A stretch of DNA of 64,000 nucleotides, from contig NZ_CP150496.1 of the NCBI RefSeq assembly GCF_038019025.1, positions 709,501-773,500 on the forward strand, given 5' to 3'. Source of the DNA: Polaribacter marinaquae (GTDB taxonomy: Bacteria; Bacteroidota; Bacteroidia; Flavobacteriales; Flavobacteriaceae). Shown in pieces: positions 27,481-36,328 of this stretch. How positions within the stretch are numbered: the stretch's first letter is position 1; the number at the start of each line of letters is the position of its first letter. Under the pieces are notes generated by a model. The model did no database searches. It saw only the letters and a program-made list of their open reading frames with translations, and was not told where the DNA came from. A program made the translations under genes and the position numbers.

Positions 27481-27508
27481 ACGCCAAAAATAGTTACAAC
27501 CAAAATAA

Positions 27509-28570
27509 ATGGATAGTATTCAAAATAGAATTACTGCTTTTGTAAAATTAGGAGCATTTTTAAGTCAGTTTTCTCAAGAAAAAATAGCAAAAAAAGAAAG
27601 TGTAGAATTTAACGATCTTTTTTTTGATGGATTTAAACATCAAATAAAATTAGCTCAAGAAAATAATACTTGGTTTACTAAAGATAATATTTTATTCTCT
27701 TTAGAAAGTTGGTCTAATGCATTAACAAAAAACAACTTAGAAGAATGGGTTTCTAAAAATTCGATAAACGATGCTACTGCTAAAACTGTGGCAATCGTAA
27801 TGGCAGGTAATATTCCTTTGGTTGGTTTTCATGATTTTTTATCAGTATTAATATCAGGAAATGCAGTTTTGGTTAAACAATCTTCTAATGATAAACATTT
27901 GCTACCTTTTTTAGCCAAGTATTTAGAATATGTAAATTCTAGTTTTAAAGGAAACATCTCTTTTACAGAGCAGAAATTAGAAAATTTTGACGCAGTAATT
28001 GCTACTGGTAGCGACAACACGGCTCGTTACTTTGAATATTACTTTAAAAACAAACCAAATATCATCAGAAAAAGTAGAAATTCTGTAGCGGTTTTAACAG
28101 GTAAAGAAACTGAAGAAGATTTTGCGAAATTATCTAATGATGTTTTTCAATATTTTGGTTTAGGTTGTAGAAGTGTTTCTAAACTATATGTGCCAAAAGA
28201 TTATAAATTTGATGCTTTTTTTACAGGAATGTATGCTAAAAAAGACATTATAGGCAATGCAAAATATGCCAATAATTACGATTATAACAAAGCTGTTTAT
28301 TTAATGAGCGAGTTTGATTTATTAGAAAATGGTTTTTTAATGATTAAAGAAGATGAAAGCTACGCATCTCCTATTGCCACAATATTTTACGAATATTATG
28401 ACAACGAAATAGATTTAAAAATTAAACTACATCAAGATAAAGAAAAAATTCAATGTATTGTTGCAAACAACTTTATAGAAAATGAAATTGCTTTTGGCGA
28501 AACTCAGAATCCTAAATTATGGGATTATGCAGACGGAATTAATACATTAGAATTCTTATCTAAAATATAA
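27509..28570 (+). CDS. Acyl-CoA reductase, LuxC family
   Basis: 353-residue aldehyde-dehydrogenase-fold enzyme expected to reduce an acyl-CoA or acyl thioester to the aldehyde with NAD(P)H. The segment VMAGNIPLVGFHDFLSVLIS (97-116) followed by GNAVLVKQSS, and FGLGCRSVSKLYVP with the probable nucleophile Cys220, match the LuxC/acyl-CoA reductase family. First gene of a tight plus-strand operon with serC 25 bases downstream; the pairing acyl-CoA reductase-serC is common in this phylum although its purpose is unclear. Luciferase genes are absent, so bioluminescence is not implied. Confidence 0.88.
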   Translation: MDSIQNRITAFVKLGAFLSQFSQEKIAKKESVEFNDLFFDGFKHQIKLAQENNTWFTKDNILFSLESWSNALTKNNLEEWVSKNSINDATAKTVAIVMAGNIPLVGFHDFLSVLISGNAVLVKQSSNDKHLLPFLAKYLEYVNSSFKGNISFTEQKLENFDAVIATGSDNTARYFEYYFKNKPNIIRKSRNSVAVLTGKETEEDFAKLSNDVFQYFGLGCRSVSKLYVPKDYKFDAFFTGMYAKKDIIGNAKYANNYDYNKAVYLMSEFDLLENGFLMIKEDESYASPIATIFYEYYDNEIDLKIKLHQDKEKIQCIVANNFIENEIAFGETQNPKLWDYADGINTLEFLSKI

Positions 28571-28595
28571 AACAACAACACAACCAACTATAAAA

Positions 28596-29663
28596 ATGAA
28601 AAAGCATAATTTTAGCGCAGGACCTTGTATTTTACCAGATGAAGTTCTTAAAAAAGCATCTGAAGCAATTTTAAATTTTAATGATGATAATTTATCTTTA
28701 ATCGAAATTTCTCACAGAAGCGAATCTTTTGTAAACGTTATAGAAAAAGCGAGATCTTTAGCTCTAGAATTATTAGGTTTAGAAAATAAAGGCTACAAAG
28801 CTTTGTTTTTACAAGGTGGCGCTAGTTTAGAGTTTTTAATGGTTGCTTATAATTTATTAAACAAAAAAGCTGCGTATTTAAATACGGGTACTTGGTCTAA
28901 CAAAGCTATAACAGAAGCAAAAGCTTTTGGCGAGTTAATAGAAGTTGGTTCTTCTAAAGATAAAGGTTTTTCTTACATTCCTAAAGAATATAATATCCCA
29001 GAAGATGTAGATTATTTTCATTGCACAAGTAATAATACTGTTGCTGGTACACAAATGAAAACTTTTCCAGAAACAAATGTTCCTTTAGTTTGTGACATGA
29101 GCTCAGATATTTTTTCTAGGCAATTAGATTTCGAAAAGTTCGATTTAATTTATGCAGGTGCTCAAAAAAACATGGGTCCAGCGGGTGCAACTTTAGTTGT
29201 TATTAAAGAAGAAATTTTAGGAAAAGTAGAAAGACACATTCCTTCTATGTTAAATTATCAAGTACATATAGATAAAGATAGTATGTTTAATACACCTTCT
29301 GTATTTGCTGTTTATGTTTCTATGTTAACTTTGCAATGGCTTAAAGATTTAGGCGGAATTCCATTTATTGAAAAAGTAAATGCTAAAAAAGCCGATTTAT
29401 TGTATTCAGAAATTGATAGAAATCCGTTTTTCGAAGGAATTGTAGCTAAAGAAGATAGAAGTATTATGAATGCAACTTTTAACATTACAGATGATTCTTT
29501 AAAAGAAGCTTTTGATAAAATGTGGAAAGAAGCTGGTATAAATGGCTTAAACGGACACAGAAGTGTTGGTGGTTATAGAGCAAGCATGTACAACGCATTA
29601 CCTTTATATAGTGTACAGGTTTTGGTAGATGTAATGCAAGAATTTGAGAGAAATCAAAAATAA
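28596..29663 (+). CDS. serC: Phosphoserine aminotransferase
   Basis: PLP enzyme converting 3-phosphohydroxypyruvate and glutamate to phosphoserine, the second step of serine synthesis; it can also act in PLP synthesis. The 355-residue product has NFSAGPCILP at the start, HRSESF, LQGGASLEF (PLP phosphate binding), the PLP lysine Lys191 in GAQKNMGPAG and the C-terminal GHRSVGGYRASMYNA. All active-site motifs look intact, unlike those of the SerA-like protein encoded next. Confidence 0.95.
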   Translation: MKKHNFSAGPCILPDEVLKKASEAILNFNDDNLSLIEISHRSESFVNVIEKARSLALELLGLENKGYKALFLQGGASLEFLMVAYNLLNKKAAYLNTGTWSNKAITEAKAFGELIEVGSSKDKGFSYIPKEYNIPEDVDYFHCTSNNTVAGTQMKTFPETNVPLVCDMSSDIFSRQLDFEKFDLIYAGAQKNMGPAGATLVVIKEEILGKVERHIPSMLNYQVHIDKDSMFNTPSVFAVYVSMLTLQWLKDLGGIPFIEKVNAKKADLLYSEIDRNPFFEGIVAKEDRSIMNATFNITDDSLKEAFDKMWKEAGINGLNGHRSVGGYRASMYNALPLYSVQVLVDVMQEFERNQK

Positions 29664-29715
29664 AATACAAACCGTTCTTATTTAATTACAAATTTGAACA
29701 GACTGAAATAAAAGA

Positions 29716-30666
29716 ATGAAAATATTAGCAAATGACGGTATTTCTAACAGCGGAATAGACGCTTTAGAAAAAGGAGGTTTTGAAGTATTAACTACTAAAG
29801 TTGCACAAAATCAATTAGAAAACTTTATAAACGATAATAATATTGATGCAATATTGGTTAAAAATAATACGCAAGTAAGACAAGAGTTAATAGAAGCTTG
29901 CCCAAGTATTAAATTGATTGGTATTAGTGGTGTAAATACAGATAATGTAGATGTAGAATTTGCAGAAGATAATGGTTTACACGTTATAAATACACCAAAC
30001 GCAACAGCAAATGCTGTAGCAGAATTGGTTTTTGCACATTTATTCGGAATGGCAAGGTTTTTACACTCTTCTAACAGAGAAATGCCTTTAGAAGGCGATA
30101 CTCGCTTTAAAGATTTAAAGAAAGCTTATGCAAGCGGTTTAGAGTTGCGCGGAAAAACATTAGGTATTATCGGTTTTGAAAAAACAGGACAAGCTGTTGC
30201 TAAAATTGCATTAGCTTTGGGTATGAATGTAATTGCTTCGGATGATAGAATTACAGGAGCACCAATTTCTATAGATTTTTTTAACGGTCAAAAAGTTACT
30301 ATTAATATAGAAACTATAGATAAAGATGATGTTCTAGAAGCATCTGATTTTATTACTTTACATGCACCAGCACAAGAAGAATACATTATTAGCGGTGTAG
30401 AAATTGAAAAAATGAAAGATGGTGTAGGAATCATCAATACTGCAAAAGGAGGTATTTTACACGAAGTAGATTTAGTAAAAGCTATAGAAAGTGGTAAAGT
30501 ACAATTTGCTGGTTTAGATGTTTTTGAAACAGAGCCAACACCTGCGGTACAATTATTAATGAATCCGGAGATCTCTTTATCACCAAACATTGGTTCAGAA
30601 AGTATAGACGCACAAGAAAGAATTGGTGCAGAATTAGCATCTCAAATTATTGCACTTTTAAGATAA
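29716..30666 (+). CDS. SerA-like D-2-hydroxyacid dehydrogenase with altered active site
   Basis: 316 residues with the overall fold and position of 3-phosphoglycerate dehydrogenase, following serC. The catalytic set is changed: the Rossmann GxGxxG reads G153-F-E155-K-T-G158 (second Gly is Glu), the substrate Arg of the NxARG motif is Lys244 (INTAKGG), and the general-acid His of the TPHIG motif is Asn291 (LSPNIG). Only Glu273 of the catalytic triad (DVFETEP) remains. The usual RGGVGxDN loop reads ISGVNTDN. So it may be inactive, regulatory, or a different enzyme. If active serine synthesis occurs here, another SerA should exist elsewhere. Fold confident; enzymatic function doubtful. Confidence 0.88.
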   Translation: MKILANDGISNSGIDALEKGGFEVLTTKVAQNQLENFINDNNIDAILVKNNTQVRQELIEACPSIKLIGISGVNTDNVDVEFAEDNGLHVINTPNATANAVAELVFAHLFGMARFLHSSNREMPLEGDTRFKDLKKAYASGLELRGKTLGIIGFEKTGQAVAKIALALGMNVIASDDRITGAPISIDFFNGQKVTINIETIDKDDVLEASDFITLHAPAQEEYIISGVEIEKMKDGVGIINTAKGGILHEVDLVKAIESGKVQFAGLDVFETEPTPAVQLLMNPEISLSPNIGSESIDAQERIGAELASQIIALLR

Positions 30667-30669
30667 AAT

Positions 30670-31908
30670 ATGGCAATTGTTAAACCTTTTAAAGCGGTAA
30701 GAGCTAAAAGAGATAAAGCAGCTTTGGTTTCTTCTAAATCTTATGAAGTTTATACACCAGAAATGCTAAATTCTAAATTAGCTTTTAATCCGTATACATT
30801 TTTGCACGTTATAAATCCTGGTTATAAATATCACAAACAAGATATTACAGGAGAGTTACGCTTTAAATTGGTTCATAACAGATATTTAGAATTTAAAGAA
30901 GACGAAATTTTCTTTCAAGATGAATTACCTGGTTTTTACATTTATCAAAAAATTACTGCAACAAATTCTTTCTGCGGAATAATCTCTGCAACTTCTGTAG
31001 AAGATTATCATAACGATGTTATAAAAAAACACGAAGGTACTTTAAAAGAAAGAGAACTGTTGTTTGAAAATTATTTAAAAAACACTGGTTTTAATGCAGA
31101 ACCAGTGCTTTTAACATATCCAGACAATGATGATATATCATCAATAATAAAAAAATACACTAAAGAAAGAGCAGAATACGAGTTTTCATCAACAGATAAA
31201 ACTTCTCATCTTTTGTGGGTTGTTAATGATAAGACAGATGTTGCAAAGATAGAACAAGGTTTTAAAGAGGTTGATACGTTATATATTGCCGATGGTCATC
31301 ATAGATCAACATCTTCTTGTTTGTTGGCAGATCGACTAGCAAAAGAAAACCCAAATCATACAGGTAAAGAAGCTTATAACTTTTTTATGAGTTATTTGTT
31401 ACCAGAAAGTCAATTAAGTATTTACGAATTTAATCGATTTATCAAAGACTTAAACGGCCTTACTCCGCATGAATTTTTAATAGAATTAGACACTATTTTT
31501 AGAATAGAAAACAGAAAACAAGAGTTGTACAAACCAAAAGAGAAACACCATTTTAGCATGTATCTTAATGGAGAGTTTTATGCTTTATACTTGCGCAAAT
31601 CTTTATATAATTTTACAGATTCTTTAAGTAAATTAGATGCCCAAATATTATATACAACGGTTTTAAAACCAATTTTGGGTATAGAAGACATCAGAAACGA
31701 TTCTAAAATAGTATATTCACAAGATAAATCTGATAGTTTAGAATTGAAAACAAAAGTAGATTCTGGCGAGTTTAAAGTTTCTTTTGGCATGTTACCAACA
31801 ACCATATCAGAATTAAAAGAAATAGTAGATGCTGGTTTGTTGATGCCTCCAAAAACTACCTATATAGAACCAAAATTAAGAAGTGCATTAACTATTTACG
31901 AATTTTAA
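30670..31908 (+). CDS. DUF1015 family protein in the serine operon
   Basis: 412-residue protein of the DUF1015 family, which has no firmly established function known to me. The conserved core YIADGHHRSTSS (Asp208-Gly-His-His-Arg212) resembles the GHxR phosphate-binding motif of the ParB/sulfiredoxin fold, the same fold as the archaeal free-serine kinase SerK. It starts three bases after the SerA-like stop codon and is therefore translationally linked. No serB phosphatase is in the operon, so a role in phosphoserine metabolism is an attractive but untested inference. Confidence 0.88.
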   Translation: MAIVKPFKAVRAKRDKAALVSSKSYEVYTPEMLNSKLAFNPYTFLHVINPGYKYHKQDITGELRFKLVHNRYLEFKEDEIFFQDELPGFYIYQKITATNSFCGIISATSVEDYHNDVIKKHEGTLKERELLFENYLKNTGFNAEPVLLTYPDNDDISSIIKKYTKERAEYEFSSTDKTSHLLWVVNDKTDVAKIEQGFKEVDTLYIADGHHRSTSSCLLADRLAKENPNHTGKEAYNFFMSYLLPESQLSIYEFNRFIKDLNGLTPHEFLIELDTIFRIENRKQELYKPKEKHHFSMYLNGEFYALYLRKSLYNFTDSLSKLDAQILYTTVLKPILGIEDIRNDSKIVYSQDKSDSLELKTKVDSGEFKVSFGMLPTTISELKEIVDAGLLMPPKTTYIEPKLRSALTIYEF

Positions 31909-31909
31909 A

Positions 31910-32578
31910 ATGATTACAGAAAATCTAAATCAAATAAAAGAAAGTTTACCAAGTTCTGTAACTTTAGTTGCTGTTTCTAAAACAAAGCCAGTAGAAGACT
32001 TACAGGAAGCATATGATGCTGGTCAGCGTATTTTTGGTGAAAATAAAATTCAAGAAATGGTAAACAAATTCGAGGTTTTACCAAAAGACATTAAATGGCA
32101 CATGATTGGCCATTTGCAAAGCAATAAAGTTAAATACATGGCTAGTTTTGTAGATTTAATTCATGGTGTAGATAAATTTAAGACACTTAAAGAAATAGAT
32201 AAGCAAGCCAAAAAAAATAACAGAGTAATTAATTGTCTATTACAAGCCAAAATAGCAAAGGAAGAAACTAAATTTGGTTTATCTTTTGATGAAATTGAAA
32301 AAATATTAATTTCTGAAGAATTACAAAATTTAAAAAATATTAAAATTGTAGGTTTCATGGGAATGGCTACATTTACAGATAACAAGAAACAACTAGAAGA
32401 AGAGTTTTTATCATTAAAAGCCTTTTTTAACAAACATAAAACTGCTACAATTAAAGACAATTGCAAGTTAGAAACTCTTTCTATGGGAATGAGTGGCGAT
32501 TATAACTTAGCTATCGATTGTGGTAGTACTATGATTAGAGTAGGAAGTTCTATCTTTGGTAATAGAAACTACAACTAA
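31910..32578 (+). CDS. yggS: YggS family PLP-binding protein
   Basis: 222-residue PLP homeostasis protein (COG0325, human PLPBP). It has AVSKTKPVED with the PLP-binding Lys24, FGENKIQEM, WHMIGHLQSNKVKY and the C-terminal LSMGMSGDYNLAIDCGSTMIRVGSSIFG. It carries PLP but no known catalytic activity; it influences amino-acid and PLP pools. It starts one base after the DUF1015 stop, closing the PLP- and serine-related operon. Confidence 0.95.
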   Translation: MITENLNQIKESLPSSVTLVAVSKTKPVEDLQEAYDAGQRIFGENKIQEMVNKFEVLPKDIKWHMIGHLQSNKVKYMASFVDLIHGVDKFKTLKEIDKQAKKNNRVINCLLQAKIAKEETKFGLSFDEIEKILISEELQNLKNIKIVGFMGMATFTDNKKQLEEEFLSLKAFFNKHKTATIKDNCKLETLSMGMSGDYNLAIDCGSTMIRVGSSIFGNRNYN

Positions 32579-32603
32579 TTAATTGCTTAAAAAGATATAG
32601 AAT

Positions 32604-33698
32604 TTGTACGTTATACTAGACATTGAAACAACAGGAGGTAAATTTAATGAAGAAGGCATTACAGAAATTGCTATTTATAAATTTGACGGACACTCGGTTG
32701 TAGATCAATTTATTAGTCTTGTTAATCCTGAAAAAGAAATCCAAAAATTTGTTGTAAAACTTACCGGTATAAACAACAAAATGCTACAAAATGCACCTAA
32801 ATTTTATGAGGTTGCTAAAAGGATTATAGAAATTACTACAGATTGTACTTTAGTTGCGCATAATGCTGCTTTTGATTATAGAATTTTAAGCACCGAGTTT
32901 GATAGATTAGGTTATGATTTTAATAGAAATACACTTTGTACTGTAGAATTAAGTCAGAAACTAATATTAGATCAACCTTCTTATAGCTTAGGTAAATTAA
33001 CAAAAGCCTTAGGTATACCAATGACAGATAGACATAGAGCTTCTGGTGACGCATTGGCGACCGTGCAACTTTTTAAACTTCTGTTAGAGAAAGACATCGA
33101 CAAATCTATTATTCAAAATTCTGTAAAATACCACGACAAAAGAGTTGAAAAAGAGAGGTTACAGAAACTTATCGATTCTGTACCAAAAGAACAAGGTTTA
33201 TTTTACATTCATGATGCAAAAGGCAAAGTGATTTTTTTAGGTCGTGGCAAAAATGTAAAAGCAGAAGTAAATAAATTGTTTTTAAAACAAACACGTAGAG
33301 CGGTAAAAATTCAAGATAGAGCTGCTGCAATTTCTTTCGAAAAAACTGGCAACGATTTATTTACTAGACTTAAATATTATATAGAATTAGATATACTTTC
33401 ACCAAAATTTAACTTCAGAAAAAAAAGAAAACCAAACTTACGCGAGTTTAACAACGAAGATTTTTTAATTTATGAAAAAGGAAGAGAAGTCGAAGAGCAC
33501 GCTGTTATACTTGTAGAAAACAAAGAGGTTTTTGGTTATGGTTATACAAATTTAGCTTATCAAGAAAATCGTTTAGATATTTTAAAATCTGTATTAACAC
33601 CAATAGAAGATAAAAACCTTGCAAAAACTATTGTTAAAAACTACTTAAATACAAGCTCTGTTAAAAAAATTGTTAGACTTTCAAATGAAAAAGATTAA
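32604..33698 (+). CDS. DnaQ-type 3'-5' exonuclease fused to a degenerate GIY-YIG domain
   Basis: 364-residue DNA repair/editing protein. The N-terminal DEDDh exonuclease is intact: LDIETTG (Asp/Glu), LVAHNAAFDYRIL and HRASGDALAT. From about residue 195 a UvrC/Cho-like GIY-YIG domain follows (EQGLFYIHDAKGKVIFLGRG), but the two catalytic Tyr positions read GLF and FLG, and the Arg helix reads KNVKAEV, so it probably only binds DNA. Start is a TTG immediately before YVILDIETTG; no in-frame ATG lies upstream. The last 14 bases overlap the next gene. Confidence 0.87.
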   Translation: MYVILDIETTGGKFNEEGITEIAIYKFDGHSVVDQFISLVNPEKEIQKFVVKLTGINNKMLQNAPKFYEVAKRIIEITTDCTLVAHNAAFDYRILSTEFDRLGYDFNRNTLCTVELSQKLILDQPSYSLGKLTKALGIPMTDRHRASGDALATVQLFKLLLEKDIDKSIIQNSVKYHDKRVEKERLQKLIDSVPKEQGLFYIHDAKGKVIFLGRGKNVKAEVNKLFLKQTRRAVKIQDRAAAISFEKTGNDLFTRLKYYIELDILSPKFNFRKKRKPNLREFNNEDFLIYEKGREVEEHAVILVENKEVFGYGYTNLAYQENRLDILKSVLTPIEDKNLAKTIVKNYLNTSSVKKIVRLSNEKD

Positions 33699-35646
33699 AA
33701 TTTTACTACTACTATTACTTACACACACATCTATTAACATTGCACAAGCAAAAAAATCTACTAAACTAGGTAAAACTACACTCAAAGAATTAAAAATGTC
33801 TATTTATGACAAAGATTCTACTGCCGCTGCTGTAGTTTTATATGAACATGCCAATGTTTATCTAGATCCAAATAACGATTATAATACTAGAACAGATTAT
33901 TATTACAGAATTAAAATCTTTAATAAATCTGCCTTCGATTTAGCAAATATTAGCATCGATTTATACAAAAAAGAAAGATTAGTTGATTTAAAAGCAATTA
34001 CATACAATATCAATGATGATTCTAGAATTGTAAAAAATAATCTTATGGATAAAGATGTTTTTACTATCGAAAATAGTGAAAGCTGGAAAACTAAAAAATT
34101 TACACTTTCTAAAATTAAAGAAGGTAGTGTTATCGAATATAAATACAGTGTTTTATCGCCATATTTAGGTTTAGACGATTGGACTTTTCAATCTGAAATA
34201 CCAAAAATTAAAAGTGAATTTGACGCAGCTGTTTTGGGTAATTATAAATACCATGTTCGATTAATTGGCTATTTAAATTTAGACAAAGATAATCCATCTA
34301 TAAAAAAGAAATGTGTTTATATAGATGGCGTTGGCGAAGGTGCATGTATTATATATTCTTATGGTATGAATAACGTACCGGCCTTTAAAAAAGAAGAATA
34401 TATGCTAAGTAAGAAAAATTATTTGGCAAGAATTACTTTCGATTTAATCTCATACACAGATGTGAGAGGTGATAAAACAAGCTACACAACTACTTGGAAA
34501 AAAGCAGACAAAAAGTTAAAAGCTCAATTTTTTAACAATCAAACTTCAAAGAAGAGTTTTTTTAGAAAAAATTTACCAGAAAATTTATTCTCAATAGAAA
34601 ATGAACTTAAAAAAGCAAAAGAAATTTACAAGTTTATTCAAAATCATTATACATGGAATGATAAAAATTGGACCAATGAAGACGCAAAAGTAAAAACAGC
34701 TTTTAATGAAAAATCTGGCAATGTTGGCGAAATAAACGTATCACTTTATAATAGTTTAACGGCTGCAAACATAAACACAAATTTAGTTGTATTATCAACA
34801 AGAAATAATGGTATCCCGACAAAACTACATCCTGTTATTTATGATTATAATTACGTAATCGTTAAAGTAAATATCGATGATAAAGATTATTATTTAGATG
34901 CTACTGATAAATTTTTACCCTTTGGCTTGGTTCCGATAAGAACTTTAAACGGAGAAGCAAGGGTTATAAATTATGAAAAAGAAGGAAACTGGACTTATTT
35001 AGAGCCAACGATAAATTCAAATAAAAATATAAATAGTAAACTTACTTTAAATGCAGAAGGTGTATTTACTGGAAACTTATTTATAAGAAAAACAGGATAT
35101 TACGCACAAAAACAAAGAAAAAAACTAGCAAGTTTATCAAAAGATTCATACTTAGATGAAGTAGAATCTAAACATGTTGATCTAGAAGTAGAAGACTATA
35201 AAGTTGTTTCTAAAGATTTAATTGAGAAACCTATTACAGAAGTTTTTAAAGTTAAGATCTTTATGAATGAAGATTTAGGAAACACGGCTAGAATTAACCC
35301 TTTTATTTTTGAAAGAATAAATGTGAATCCTTTTAAATTAAAAGAAAGAAATTATCCGGTAGATTTCGCACACCCTTTTAAAAGTACTTTTTCATTAAGT
35401 TTAACAATTCCAAAAGAATATAAAGTATCTAAATTACCGAAAAACAAAGCAATTGCATTACCTAATAAAGGAGGTACGTTTATTATAAAGTCAGAACAAA
35501 AAGATAATACAATAAATTTATATGTTAGCTTTAGTATCAATAGAAAAACATATACGAGTGAAGAATATTTCGCTTTAAAAGAATATTTTAAACAAATAAT
35601 TATTGCCGAAAACTCTTTTATTCTATTAGAAAAAAATAAAGTTTAA
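33685..35646 (+). CDS. Secreted DUF3857/transglutaminase-like protein
   Basis: 653 residues from ATG 33685, with a signal peptide (MKKIKILLLLLLTHTSINIAQA), a DUF3857 beta-rich domain (about 60-290) and a transglutaminase-like core (about 300-420: FIQNHYTWNDKNW, GEINVSLYNSLTAANI, KLHPVIYDYNYVIV, YYLDATDKFLPFG). The His and Asp of the triad are present but the position of the nucleophilic Cys, before EIN, reads NVG, so it is probably a catalytically dead fold. A C-terminal beta-rich region completes it. Likely periplasmic or surface-exposed; function unknown. The upstream TTG in the same frame adds only five residues and is not used here. Confidence 0.85.
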   Translation: MKKIKILLLLLLTHTSINIAQAKKSTKLGKTTLKELKMSIYDKDSTAAAVVLYEHANVYLDPNNDYNTRTDYYYRIKIFNKSAFDLANISIDLYKKERLVDLKAITYNINDDSRIVKNNLMDKDVFTIENSESWKTKKFTLSKIKEGSVIEYKYSVLSPYLGLDDWTFQSEIPKIKSEFDAAVLGNYKYHVRLIGYLNLDKDNPSIKKKCVYIDGVGEGACIIYSYGMNNVPAFKKEEYMLSKKNYLARITFDLISYTDVRGDKTSYTTTWKKADKKLKAQFFNNQTSKKSFFRKNLPENLFSIENELKKAKEIYKFIQNHYTWNDKNWTNEDAKVKTAFNEKSGNVGEINVSLYNSLTAANINTNLVVLSTRNNGIPTKLHPVIYDYNYVIVKVNIDDKDYYLDATDKFLPFGLVPIRTLNGEARVINYEKEGNWTYLEPTINSNKNINSKLTLNAEGVFTGNLFIRKTGYYAQKQRKKLASLSKDSYLDEVESKHVDLEVEDYKVVSKDLIEKPITEVFKVKIFMNEDLGNTARINPFIFERINVNPFKLKERNYPVDFAHPFKSTFSLSLTIPKEYKVSKLPKNKAIALPNKGGTFIIKSEQKDNTINLYVSFSINRKTYTSEEYFALKEYFKQIIIAENSFILLEKNKV

Positions 35647-35795
35647 CAGTTTAAGAAGATTAAAAATAAAAACTACTGACCCACAAACAGTTAAGCTTAA
35701 AAATTGATTTTAAAAATAGTAAACAGCTATTTTAAAAATGTTAATATTTGTTAAATTATCAATTATATTTAATAGATTAGCAATTAATAGAAATT

Positions 35796-36326
35796 ATGAA
35801 TTTAGATAAACTAGTTATAGATTTTCAACAAAAGGATGTAAAAGCCTATGAAAAACTTTACAATATGTATTGTAATAGTATTTCTGGTGTTGTTAATACT
35901 ATCGTAAAAAATGACGATGTTGCCCAAGAAATAACACAAGATGTTTTTATAAAAGCTTGGAACAAATCTGATTCTTACTCCTCTAAAAAAGGTAGATTTT
36001 TTACTTGGATTTTAAATATAGCAAGAAATGCAGCTATAGATTACACTCGTTCTAAGAAGTTTAAGCAGTCGAAACAAAACCTTAACTCAGATTTTTTCGT
36101 AGATATATTAGAAACAAGTGATAATCTAAATAATTCTACAGATGCAATAGGCATTAAAGAGTTTGTAAAAAACCTTGGTGATAAATGTAAATCTGTAATA
36201 GAATTGTTATTCTTTAAAGGCTACACACAAAAAGAAGCATCAGAAGAATTAGACATACCACTTGGTACAGTAAAAACACGCAATAGAAATTGTATTGCAG
36301 AATTAAGAACAATGGTAGGCGTTTAA
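35796..36326 (+). CDS. ECF RNA polymerase sigma factor
   Basis: 176-residue sigma-70 family factor. Region 2 is DVAQEITQDVFIKAWNKSD followed by RFFTWILNIARNAAIDYTRSK; region 4 is VIELLFFKGYTQKEASEELDIPLGTVKTRNRN. It is paired with an anti-sigma factor two bases after its stop, the layout of SigK/RskA-type pairs, so it is probably held at the membrane until released by an envelope signal. Target promoters cannot be told from sequence. Confidence 0.95.
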   Translation: MNLDKLVIDFQQKDVKAYEKLYNMYCNSISGVVNTIVKNDDVAQEITQDVFIKAWNKSDSYSSKKGRFFTWILNIARNAAIDYTRSKKFKQSKQNLNSDFFVDILETSDNLNNSTDAIGIKEFVKNLGDKCKSVIELLFFKGYTQKEASEELDIPLGTVKTRNRNCIAELRTMVGV

Positions 36327-36328
36327 TA

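Noticed and set aside
27440..27487. 16-codon N-terminal extension of the ferredoxin
   Set aside because: It runs through the palindrome and -7 elements; the ferredoxin fold starts at [13 protein letters not shown].
27509..28570. Bioluminescence locus
   Set aside because: The LuxC-family gene is linked to serC; no luxA, luxB, luxD or luxE is present.
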